64,000 bases of DNA, from positions 5,096,001-5,160,000 of the forward strand of contig JANTQA010000042.1 in the NCBI GenBank assembly GCA_027625915.1, read 5' to 3'. The position numbers and the translations under genes are program-made. This document shows positions 1 through 10,500 of this stretch, one piece after another. This DNA comes from Anaeramoeba flamelloides (taxonomy: Eukaryota; Metamonada; Anaeramoebidae). The notes beneath the pieces were generated by a model, which saw only the letters and a program-made list of their open reading frames with translations, searched no databases and was not told where the DNA came from. Within the stretch, counting starts at the first letter, position 1; every line of letters starts with the position of its first letter.

Positions 1-270
1 CGTAGAGTGCCTAGCTTTTCCAAAATTCAAAAAAATCGTGAAAAATCAAAGATTTGACTCAATTCTTTTAAATTCTGGAAAAGCTAACGGCGTCTTTTTT
101 TAAATTAAGAAATAAACCGAAAATTTTTGAAATTTTCTGTTTTTTTTCTCAAATTAAAAAGATCTTTCGGTAAATAGGAAGTCATTTTGTTGAATCAATT
201 TCCTCATTAACAATAAAAATTATTCTTGTGTTGTTGAGAGTATTTCAAATCATCAAATCTTTCTATAAAT
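1..270. repeat. Dispersed palindromic repeat family N, copy 1 (cut by window edge)
   Basis: Positions 13-86 form a near-palindrome: TTTTCCAAAATTCAAAA reads inward and is mirrored by TTTTAAATTCTGGAAAA about 40 bases later, with a GATTTGACTCAATTC-like loop side. The same hairpin, and the flanking TAGAGTGCCTAG end motif, recur at 23.98-24.13 kb, 42.34-42.42 kb and 58.56-58.71 kb. The tail resembles the AATAATAAATA-rich arm of the other copies. No coding capacity is visible. Confidence 0.6.
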
Positions 271-350
271 AATAACTTTGAGTTCAGTTAAATCAAGATT
301 TGTAATTATTGTAATTTATGGAAAAAAAATATTTTCATTTTTAGTATATA

Positions 351-1572
351 CTGTCTAATCTAAAACCGGAAATTTTCATAAACCCGGTAATTCCATTTTT
401 CTGATCAATTGAAGATATGAGTAAAAAGTCAAAAATATACTCCCATTTTACAGACAGATAACCCAATTACCCAGCAACTTATAACCGCACCAATTGGGAT
501 ATTGGTTAAATATTCTGAATCCACCAATTTTAACTCTTTGGTGAATTCAGAAATCAAAAAAAACCAAAATTGTAAAATTAATTGAGAACATGACTGAAAA
601 TTGAAAATGGAATTTATTGTGATTTTTCCTTTAGATAAATTCTAAATTTATTAGGAATCATCTTTATAAGAATTATTTTGTTACATCATTTATGAAATAA
701 GAGTTTTATTTACGTTATATCTTTCTTTTAATAATTTTTTCAAATTTTTAAATTTTTAATAAGAACCTAAGAGGATTTATTTTTTTACAAAATGGTTTTC
801 ATAATTTCATGAAAATTTGCAATAATCAAACACCTCTCACAAATTCAAATACTTTCAAATATTTCAAAATGATGAAAATGATTTTTACTGTTGTGGAAAA
901 AAAGCGAAACTGGAAAAAAAGTGAAACAAGGTTTGTAATTGGGAACCTTACTGAAAATGAAAAGTAAAATCAATAAAAAGAAGAAACAAATTAACTTCAA
1001 ATAATCACCCATTATATTATTTTGTATCAACCCAACAAATACAATTTAAATCTACTTGGTTAATCGAAATTAAAGGTTTGGTTTTGGAGATCTAAAAAAT
1101 AGTCAATTTTTTGAACATATTTTTAATAATTGATCAATCAAAGAAAAATCCATACTAAAAGATAGTATTTTAAAAACTGTTATTGTGACAAATACTTCAT
1201 TTTGTCTTTATTTATTTATTTGGTTCTTTTTATCATTGATATTACTTTGAATTTTCAGTAATATTCCAAATTAAAAACTGTGTTTCACTTTTTTTCCACA
1301 ACGGTTATTTTAAAATTTAAAATCAAAAGTGGATTTTCATTTTCAGTCATGTTCTCAATTAATTTTACAATTTTGGTTTTTTTGATTTCTGAATTCACCA
1401 AAGAGTTAAAATTGGTGGATTCAGAATATTTAACCAATACCCCAATTGGGATGGTTATAAGTTGTTGGGTAATTGGATTATCTGTCTGTAAAATGGGAGT
1501 ATATTTTTGACTTTTTACTCATATTTTCAATTGATCAGAAAAATGGAATTACCTGGTTTTAGGTTTGACAGA
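351..1572. mobile_element. Foldback DNA transposon, family A/B, copy A
   Basis: Two inverted arms of roughly 250 bp, about 351-610 and 1310-1572, begin near CTGTCTAATCTAAAACC and match each other closely. The right arm lacks about 17 bases near its tip. TA flanks both ends (349-350 and 1573-1574). The same arms bound a second copy at 55656-57348. The centre of this copy carries another element (888-1305). No transposase frame is visible, so it is probably non-autonomous. The superfamily is not known; a TA target fits Tc1/mariner-like or similar transposases. Confidence 0.8.
888..1305. mobile_element. Small TIR element nested in copy A
   Basis: The ends share GTTGTGGAAAAAAAG in inverted orientation (about 889-905 and 1286-1303) and TA lies on both sides (886-887, 1306-1307). 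The sister element at 55.9 kb has the same flanking bases joined without this segment, so the insertion and its TA duplication can be read directly. A partly similar sequence lies around 26.9-27.05 kb (shared GAAGAAACAAATTAACTT block). It has no coding sequence. Confidence 0.75.
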
Positions 1573-1644
1573 TATTATCTTTTTGATATTATTTTATTTA
1601 TGTAAAAATAAAATAAAATATTGAGGTCAAATTTATAATGATTA

Positions 1645-2400
1645 AGTCTTTGAAATATTCCCGAAAATACCCGAAAATTTTTTAAAAACATAAAAAAACG
1701 TTATGGAAAACTTTTAAGAAACCATTGTGTTCAGAGATAAATTCTTATGATAGAATAACAATGTTACTTTAAAAAAATTTTTTTTGAAAAATTTTCGATT
1801 TTCAAGCCCATCTAAAGTGTTTTGGGTACCTTTTGAGTATATCTGAGTAATTGTTGGTACTTATTAGGGCACGTTTATGGGTCTGTAAGGGTATTGGTAT
1901 GGGTTGTGTTACCTTTGGTATGTGTTGTGTGTGTATATTTTGGTTAAACCAGTTCCTTTTCAGACAAGGGGGGTTAAATAAAGTTTGGCTGGTGTCACCT
2001 TATCTAGGGTATGTGTATTTTACGATTAGATATTATTCGGTTATTTTTGGATTATATTTAAGATTACAAAATTATGGGTAATAATACACAATTCGAAATT
2101 TTCTTAACAAATACATTTTCTCTCATTTAGTTAATACAATTTCGAAATGATCAAAAATGTTACAGCCATCTAAGATATGAATCCCTTTCATACAAATAGG
2201 TTGAATATTATTCCCTAAATTTTTAAATTTAGATGTTTGATATTTTCAGGAAAAAAAAAAATACTTCTAAAATAAAAATCCAAATTTACCTTTCAACTAA
2301 CTGAAAGATATTGGGATTAGTATTTCTAAGAAGTTGTTCAAAAAGTGTTTTTTTGTGGTTAAAAAAATTTCGGGTATTTTCGGGAATATTTGATAGATTC
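1645..2400. mobile_element. Foldback element O with G-rich core
   Basis: Inverted termini carry ATATTCCCGAAAATACCCGA at about 1656-1675 and its complement at about 2371-2391, followed by AT-rich arms. TA lies outside both ends (1643-1644, 2401-2402). The core at about 1820-2060 is strongly G-biased on the plus strand (GGTATTGGTATGGG, AGGGTATGTG) in otherwise very AT-rich DNA. A similar G-rich core lies inside the foldback at 62.4-63.3 kb. No plausible protein is encoded; the 76-codon open frame at 1851-2081 looks like a by-product of the G-rich composition. Confidence 0.7.
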
Positions 2401-2757
2401 TAATGATTTGAACAATTAAAGAGTAAGATTTAATTGAAATTCATATTGAAAAATCAACCTCTATAACAAAATTTTTTAGAGAAATCTATTTATAATTTAC
2501 AAAACATTATCTTTTTCACTATTAAAAATACATAATAAAAAAATAGAAATAATACTTTAAAAAATGAAGAGTTTCTTTATTTAGGACATGGATTTTTAAA
2601 ATTAGTTATTATAATAATATTTAGATCTTGAATTAATTTCTATATATTTGTTTTTTTTTTTCAGAAATTCATTTCTTCTTTCATTTTTTTTTTTTTACTA
2701 AAATTGATGATAATAAATAAATAATAATTAATCGATCATTAATATAAATCTTAATTA
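2401..2757. other. AT-rich spacer downstream of the hydrolase gene
   Basis: Homopolymer-rich DNA with T and A runs near 2650-2700. It should contain the 3' end and polyadenylation region of the minus-strand hydrolase. No other feature seen. Confidence 0.4.
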
Positions 2758-5700
2758 TTAGTTTTTAATGGAGTTGATCCATTCAGCGATATCTTGAATT
2801 ACTGATATATGTACTGATTTATGTTGTGTGAGGTATTCTTCTGGAACTGCTTTCCCTTCACCTTCCCCAAATTCGTGGCTTAATTTTTCATAAAACTTTA
2901 AAATATTTTTTTCATTCTTAAAATTGGAAATTACTTGTTTCCATAAATTGAAATCGTCTTCTGTGGCTTGATAATCTCTGCCACCCTGTAATACTAACAC
3001 AGAAAGTTCATTATTTGTTTTTTCTAATATCTTTTCAAGAATGGCACAAGGGTCATACTTGTCCAGATCAAGCCAATATTTCTTTGGCAAAGAAAGAGGC
3101 AATTCTGAAAATTTCAATTCAGAATTTTCATCAAGATTTTTAACGTTTTCAACCTGTTTCTTTAAGTTTTCAAGAATGAGATCATTTTTCGATGAAGGCT
3201 TTAATCCAAGTATATACTGGAATTGTTCTAAAACTAAATCTTCGAGTGGTCTTGCAGTTGCCGCAAATAATACCAACCCTCTTATTTTTGCCAATTTGAA
3301 TGGATCTTCATTTTCTTCAACATCTTCTTGCGCTTTGATAATATTATTATAGATTCTTGGTAAAAGATAGCCACCCAGCGAATGTCCAAGAATAATAATA
3401 TTGTTTGTGTCAACAACCTTATGAGTAGAAGCAAATTTAATTGCATTAATTAGATCATCGATCACTTCTTCTTGGACAGTTAGATCTTCGCGTGTTTGCG
3501 CAATTTTTTGATTATACATTAATGTTCTTTTATAATAACGAATAACAGCAAATCCAGATGCCGTTAACCCAAATGTTAAATCTAAAAATGGCTTGTTGGG
3601 TCCAATAGTTTCGTCTTGATCATTTGCACCAGACCCATGAACTAAAATGACTGTTGGATATTTTTGATTTTCAGTTTTTAATTTTGGATAAGCAATTTCA
3701 CCTGGTAGTTGCCATTCACTGCCTTTACCAATAATTATTTTTTCTGCGGCTAAAGTTTGTCTGTTCACATACTCTGGTAGTTTATATTGTGCTCCAACAG
3801 GGAAATCATCTGTAAAAAATAATCCAGCAATTTTATTGCCGTTAAAAGATATTCTATAAAATTGTTATAAAGTGTTCATTGTAAAAGAGATTTTTCGAAA
3901 AAAAAAAAAATGAAAAAAAAATGAATAATACTTTCATACATACATATGTATATATATATATATAAACACAGTTAATCGAATTTTGTATAAATAAAAATAA
4001 ATTATGAATATTAGTGTTGAGAATATATTCAAAAATAATTGGCTTTATCATTTTATGGCAATTGTTAGGCTGGCTTTGATGTTTTAAAAGTATTTTGAGA
4101 ATGAGTTTCCAATAAGATTTTTTTATCATATTTTTTAAAAAATGTAGAAGTAAAAAATGGTTCTAGATAAAAATTTATAAAGATCTTTGTAATAGACTTT
4201 TTTTGAAAAATAAACTTTTTTCCAGTCAAAAGGGTCAACGTTATAATGGATGAATGATATGTTTGTAAAGGGTTTGAACGGATATTAGAAGAAAAAAATT
4301 GCCAAATTTTTACTTTTTTTCTCTTTACATTTCTAAATGATCCAATCTCTTCCTAGATTTATTTCTTAAATTATTATATGCATAAATCCAAGATTTCTTC
4401 AGGTTTGGTTTCAAATAAACAGTTTGGATTTTAAAAAAAAATTAGAGACCAGAATTACAGTTTAAAATTTATTTAATGAATATCAAAAAAAAAAAAAACT
4501 AAATTTAAAAAAGAAAAAAATTATATTGTAACAATAGATATACAAAAATATTTTGATTTTATACAGCATTCTTGGATTTATTATCCAATTAAAAAAATAA
4601 TTAAAATTAAATTATTGTAAAATATCTACTTGCTTATTACTCAAAAGAAGGAATGGGTGTTTCTTTATAGGACCGTTTATCACCGTTATTGTTTCGTTTT
4701 ATTTCTCTCTTTATCCTTGATAAACTCAAGAAACTATCACTTTACATATTGAAATTTTTACTGATGAGTTGGTATTGGTAATGAAAGTATTATTGATCGA
4801 AATCAATTTTCAATTGTATATAAACTCTTTTTCAAATAAAAGGGCACAAAAAATTTCAAGAATTATTCATAAGTGAATCAAATTAATTGCAGTATCATTC
4901 TAAAATCTAAGAAACGCCTTTAAAACATAAAAAAAACACTCAACTGAATCTTTAAAACTCATTAAAAACAAAACAATAAAAATTAAAATTAAATATTTTA
5001 AAAATTGGTGTGCCCTTTTATTTGAAATGAGAAATCTCGTTTTGTAAATTGTAATGAAAAAAATTATAAAACCAATAAAAACCTTTGAACAAGGCGAATT
5101 GGGAAAAAGTTCTCTACATTTTATTGATAATTCTTTACACGTCAAACTTTTGTTCTTTAAAGTCTCATTTTCAAGATAAAGCCGCAATCCATCTGATATT
5201 TTCTTGGAATGTTTTTTCTTTATTTCTCTTTTCTTAGTTCCATTCATCAATCCAATATGGGTCTTTCTTAATTCCTATTTCTAGCTCATTCGAAATCAAA
5301 CTTAAACTGTTTCTATTTATACACTGGTAGATTATTTCCAAATTGGTTTCTTCTTATCTTGCTTTTTCATTTTCCAACTGTTCAATATCCAAAAATAAAA
5401 AAAGCAAAAAATGAAAAAATGAATAATTAAAATGAAAATCACCAATAAGTAATTATCTTATAAACAATCAAATTCGATGGTATTGTCGATTTGAGAGGTG
5501 TGCCCTTTTGTTTGAAAAATAGTTTATATATTTAAATAATTAGACATTTTGGAATGTATACTAATGATTATAAAACCAAAAAACATTTTTTTCCGAAAAA
5601 AATTTTTATATCTTGGTATTGGGATAAATAAACAAACTCATTTAATTTTTAATCTTGAAAAAATTACAACCAATTTCAATAATTAATCAATATCTTAAAA

Positions 5701-7561
5701 CAAAAAAAACTTTTATATTGTTTTAAAAATTCGATTTTTTTAAAAAGCAGTTTTACATAGTCAATTGATTAACTGGATTAGAAATATTTGATCTTTAAGA
5801 ATCTGAATTTAAAAATATCGATAATTGGACTAATAAAAAAAATTAAGAGATTTTTATTAATCAAACCACAAACATTCTCCGAGGGTTATTTATTAAAACT
5901 AAGGCAAAAATTTTATTCACCCAGGATCACAATATATAAAAGAAGATTTAAACTAATTCAAAAATTGAAAACTTTAGATCTTGATACAGCTATTTTAAAA
6001 AAGTAAAGACTTTTTTTTTTTTTTTTAGGGATTATCAGAATTAAAACTTTTTAAAGTTTTCTATTTTAATAAAGTGAGGATTTTTTTTAAAAGAAGGTAA
6101 TTTCCTTCCCACCCCTAACCCCTATCTCAAATTTAAAGGTCAAAGTTTTCACTCAGCTTTCCAAATAGAAAACTTTCAAAAAGTTTTAATTCCGAAAAAG
6201 TCTTGACTTTTTTAAAAGAGTAAACTCACAAAAAAGTTTTTAATTCTGAAAAATCTTCACTTTTGTAAAATATAAATCTTGCAAAAAGTTTTAAAAAAGC
6301 CCTCACTTTTTGAAAATGGTTGTAAGTTTATTAACAATATTCCATTTTTGAGGATAGAAATTTGGAAAATATTAATTGGAAATCCAAATATTTAAAAAAA
6401 AAATAGAAATGGAGCTTGAGAATTGCTGAATATTAAAATACTAATTTCAAAGCAAAAATCAAAAAAAAAAAAAAAATTCTTAAAATAGATTTTTGAAGGA
6501 AATTTTATAAAATAAATGACTTTTAGGGATTTTTAAGTACAAGCTCAAATTTTAAAACATTTCAAACTTGTAAAATTAATTAAAAGAAATTATTTAGAAC
6601 AGCTTGGAAAATTTGTTTTGTGTTTATAGATTGAAAATGGAAATTATGAAATATTAAAATCCAAAAAAAGGTAAAATTGTTAATTAAGGAATTGTGAAAA
6701 TTTCTCATTTTTTCTCAAAGAAATTCTCGGTGGACAAATATTACTGAGATTATTGAACACCTTCAAAAGCGTTTTTTATCCACAATTTCACCGATTTCAC
6801 CTGAAAAAGTAATCCTTAAAGTGATTTATAGGGTGTACCATCCAAACAAAGTTGAAGGTCATTGTTTAACAAGCCGTGTAAATTTACGTTTTAATGAAAA
6901 GGATTTCTGGTAATAGATTTTGTTTTTCTAAATATGATAAAAAGAAAAAAAGTTTTTGTAAATTTCTGTTTATCTTTTTTGTTCAACCCAAACAAAAGAA
7001 GAGCAACAAAAAAATTTGTGATTTTAGCCCAAAAGAGTTTTTTAATTGTTTGTGACGTCTTGGTATTTCACCAAAATCTTTTTCTTTTTATTCTAATTTT
7101 TCTTTGATTAGTCTTTGCTTTCCTTACAACAAAAGCTATTTTGCCATTTTTTTTGTTTGATTGATGAATGAAAAAAAAATGTTTGTTATGGATCAAAATT
7201 TTTTCTTATTTCTCTGTTACCAGGGTTGAAAGAGTTTCTTTGAAAGAAGAAAAAAGAAAGTAAAAAGAAAAGAAAAATATATCTACCTTGCTTGCATTGA
7301 CTTGTTTTTGAAAATAATTTTACAAAGAACAATATTAAAAACCAGATTTTGTTCTTTTCCATTCAATTTTTTTTCATCGTGTGAGATAACTTCAGAGCTT
7401 TGGTATTCACCACATTGCGTGACAATTGATTTCCAGATTTGTTCAAGTTTTTCTGGTGATAGATTCTTTTTGACTTCCTGAGTCATTTTGATCCAAACAG
7501 TTGCATATTTTGCGTTATTAAGATTTTCAATAACTGTTAGTGCACTTTCCTTGGGGTCCAT
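2758..7561 (-). CDS. Alpha/beta hydrolase with N-terminal DUF3887-like domain (two exons)
   Basis: Two exons, 7561-7287 and 3853-2758, join in phase 2 (AG|A, Arg 92) at a GTAGAT donor and a TTATAG acceptor, giving a 456-residue protein. Residues 1-115 match the DUF3887 pattern (SPEKLEQIWKSIV, then KIAGLFFTDDFPVGAQYKLPEY continuing into exon 2). The rest is a serine hydrolase: HGSG oxyanion region near 164, GPNKPF, nucleophile in GHSLGG at Ser250, Asp385 in GGRD and His418 in SHEF. Continuity of the domain across the splice confirms that both exons are one gene. The substrate is unknown; relatives are mostly bacterial lipase/esterase-like proteins, so an old bacterial origin is possible. No clear signal peptide is seen, so it is probably cytosolic. 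Start: ATG at 7561. Confidence 0.88.
4817..5530. mobile_element. TIR element with GGGCACA ends, putative non-autonomous DNA transposon
   Basis: The 32-bp ends are inverted and match at 30 of 32 positions (TATATAAACT, then TTTTTCAAA, then AAAGGGCACA). A third copy of the core, TGTGCCCTTTTATTTGAAA, lies inside at 5009-5027. A 116-codon minus-strand frame (5250-4900) begins with a basic, charged stretch (GTKKREIKKKHSKK, then LTCKELSIKCRELFP) that could be a helix-turn-helix remnant, then degrades into hydrophobic AT-rich sequence. I cannot assign it to a transposase family. The element lies inside the hydrolase intron. Confidence 0.7.
5987..6322. mobile_element. Small foldback element, family H, copy 1
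   Basis: The ends CAGCTATTTTAAAAAAGT and (complement) CAACCATTTTCAAAAAGT are inverted, with TA on both sides (5985-5986, 6323-6324). The interior is built from inverted blocks of AAAACTTTTTRAAAGTTTTCTATTTT type around a C-rich centre (CCCACCCCTAACCCC near 6108). A second copy with the same design lies at 13412-13707. Confidence 0.7.
6721..6909 (+). CDS. Orphan exon-like segment, protein unknown
   Basis: A plus-strand frame stays open for about 70 codons in DNA where stops normally come every 10-15 codons. Its composition looks like real protein (TEIIEHLQKRFLSTISP, then VIYRVYHPNKVEGHC). It is bounded by a T-rich CTCAAAG acceptor-like site and a G|GTAATAG donor-like site, and has no in-frame ATG, as expected for an internal exon. 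It lies inside the intron of the opposite-strand hydrolase. No partner exon or homologue was recognised; it may be an exon of a nested gene, a decayed gene piece or part of a transposon. Confidence 0.4.
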
Positions 7562-10500
7562 TCAAATCGATTTTGCTAAGTATTTAAAAATATCAAAAAG
7601 ATAAAAAAATGAAATAAGAAAAAATTTTTTTTAATCTTTACTTTTTGGTATGTTTTGTGTACAATTCTATTTGAAACATTTATCATGTAAATTTACTTTT
7701 CTAGTAATAGTTTCAATGCTATTTAGTTTCTTTTTTTACCATAAATCTGACGAAAACCCTTATTAATTGTTTGATGTTTTCTTATCAGATAATTTAATTA
7801 GGAAACATTTTTAGGGAGAATAACTCAATATATTTTTCATTATGGAACTGTTAGTGTTTGAGTCAGAGAGGGTATTGAATCTATTAGATTCTGATACATT
7901 TTTTTATTCTGGAAGTAGGCACATTTTACAAGTTTTGGAAAGTTTTAGTTGTTTGCGCCTCACTGAAAAAAGATTTTTTGAGTAATCGAGATATGGAAGA
8001 TTGAAAATTAAAATATTTATAATTATCTAGATCAACAAGAATAAAAGTGAATCAGGAGAGGATCTTAAATTTTACAATTATTTTCTAAATTTTATAATCA
8101 TATTTTTGGGGTTTATTTAATCTAAAAATAAATTGTTCTAAAATTAAACTAATCCATCCAATAAATTTTTAACAATCGAAAAGATGTTAAAAAATATTCT
8201 ATTTTCCCAAAAAAAAAAACTAGAATTAGATAAAATAAATGAAAACATAAATTTTAAAATTATTTTACTAAATTATGATCAAATGAAATTGATTAATAAA
8301 AAAAATTTCAAATCACATTTTTTTCAAGAATTATAAATAAAGTCAAGGAAAAAGAGAGGGAATTGTATAAAATATTATAGACAATATCAATAAATAAATG
8401 ATTTTTTTTAATTTTCTTGATCAATTTCTAATTACTCGGATTTCCTTTTTTAATTTTTAAATAAAAATTTTATAATTAAATATATCTTATCCACTTTAGT
8501 TATTATTTCATTGATTTATTTTATAAGATTTATAATTTATAGCTATTTTATTCCAAATGTACTAAATCATCCAAAGTTGTAAAATCGACCTACTTCCTTA
8601 AATTTTATTTTTTTTTTTAGTTTTTTGATAAAAAATCAAAAAAAAGTATGCAAAAATTGATTAAAATGATTTTTTTTATATTTTTTATCTAAAATTTAAA
8701 TAATTTTATTAGGGTAAATTAAAATTGATAAGAATAAATAGTAGATATGCCAAAAATATTATTCAAGAATTTTGTGACAGTCAGTTCTACTTTTAACGCA
8801 CAAATGTTCAATGGGATTTAAGGCACAATAAAAATCTCAAATTAAGGCATAAAATTCAGATTCTAGTAAAATAAATTGTAAAAAAAAATATTACAAATTT
8901 TGTTCCTTAATTTGAGATTTTTGTGTGCCTTAAATTTCCTTGAAAGTTTGTGCCTTAAAAGTGAAACTGACTGAAGTATACATATCTAAATTTGATTTAT
9001 GAGAATTTGTTTAGATTGAATATTAGTTATATTATGAACAAAAACAAGATAGAAATAAAAGTTATGTGTGTTAGGTTCAAAAAAAATCAAATATCAATGA
9101 TTTTTTCAAAATAGTCTTTGAAAGAAACAAGAAATAATAATTAGAATGGTATGGGGGAGTTAAGGTAAATTATTTGAATAAAATCTCGCCAATCAAGATA
9201 TTTTCTGAAAAAAATTATTGAATTGGAAAAAATAATTTGTAAATTTTTATTTGTGTCCAATATGGATTAAATATGAATCAGTAGACGATGTGTCAAAGAT
9301 ATCAAAAAAACAGCAACTTAGAAAGTGGAAATATCTTGAAAAAATAGTCCAAGGGTGATATATTCATTTTAAAAAGGTGAAACAGTTTTTTATACTTGTG
9401 TTATAATTATTTTTTTTAAAATTTTTATGATTTAATTAAGTGAAAACTTTTTTAAAATAGAAAACTAGATAAAATTTTTAAAAACTTTCTCTCTTTTTTA
9501 AAAAGGCAGGACTTTAAATCTAATTTTATTTAATGCGGATAATAATATTAAAATCAATTGGGTCATTTTTAGAGTGTTTATCATTATATTTTTTTTAGAT
9601 TTCAAGTGTTTTTTTTTTTACTTCATTTTTTACTTATTTAAATATGTTAATTTTCTGAAAATAATCTTATTAAATCCTTTTTTTTTTGAATATTAAGGGT
9701 TTAAAAATAATATAAAGAATTTTAAATTGTTTAAGAAGAGTTTATATTTAAGGATAATAATTTGTTTCAAAATGTATAAAAATTAGCATTTAGAAATATA
9801 AATAACATAAATTCAGTTTTTTGTTCCAAATTTATGATCCTTGCAATTAAGAATCCTGTTAAAGTTTTTTTTTGTAATTAATTTACATACAATTGAGATA
9901 TTTTGAAATATTTATAGTTTATATTTTGAATTTTTTTTTTGTTCTTTGAATTTTTTGCCTTAAGATCTTATATATTATTTGTCTAAATTTGGATTTTATT
10001 GAAATTGAAAATTCTTTTCAGGTTCTAATATTATTTTAAAATAAAATGAAATCTTGTCAAGATTTTTTAAATTTTTTTTTGTAATTTGTGTTTCAATTTA
10101 TGAAATGGATAAGTTAACCTCATCTATTCAATTCGTGAATCTGAGTCTATTTTGAGAAATCCAAAATTCACATTTTTCCAATATATAACTAAAAAAAATA
10201 GTCTATATTTGAATTAAACAATTAAGTTAATTCTTGAAAATGGTTAAACATATTTTTCATTTTATGTTGGAAAGTATTGATTTTGATATAAAATTGTAAA
10301 TTTTCAAATTATTTTTAATATATAATGTTACATGTTAAATCTCAGTCAATAAAAATAATTGAAGTATAGGTGATTTAGAGAAATAATATTTTGATAGAAA
10401 CTTAAAAAAAATTTATCAATGAAATTGAGATCGTGTTTTGTAAAAATAAAATTGATTCTTTAACGTTTTCAAAAAGTTGTGTGGTTTTCAAAAAATGATA

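Larger units (their letters stand above)
3854..7286 (-). other. 3.4 kb intron of the hydrolase gene
   Basis: This GT-AG intron interrupts codon 92. It holds a (TA)n run near 3945-3965, a TIR element at 4817-5530, a small foldback at 5987-6322 and an exon-like plus-strand segment at 6721-6909. The rest is AT-rich DNA without recognisable genes. Confidence 0.85.

Noticed and set aside
1851-2081. 76-codon frame in the G-rich core of element O
   Set aside because: Low-complexity composition from GGTATG-like repeats; no counterpart in the core of element E.
7283-7561. Independent 92-residue gene
   Set aside because: It ends at a donor site and continues in phase into the hydrolase exon 3.4 kb away; it is exon 1 of that gene.
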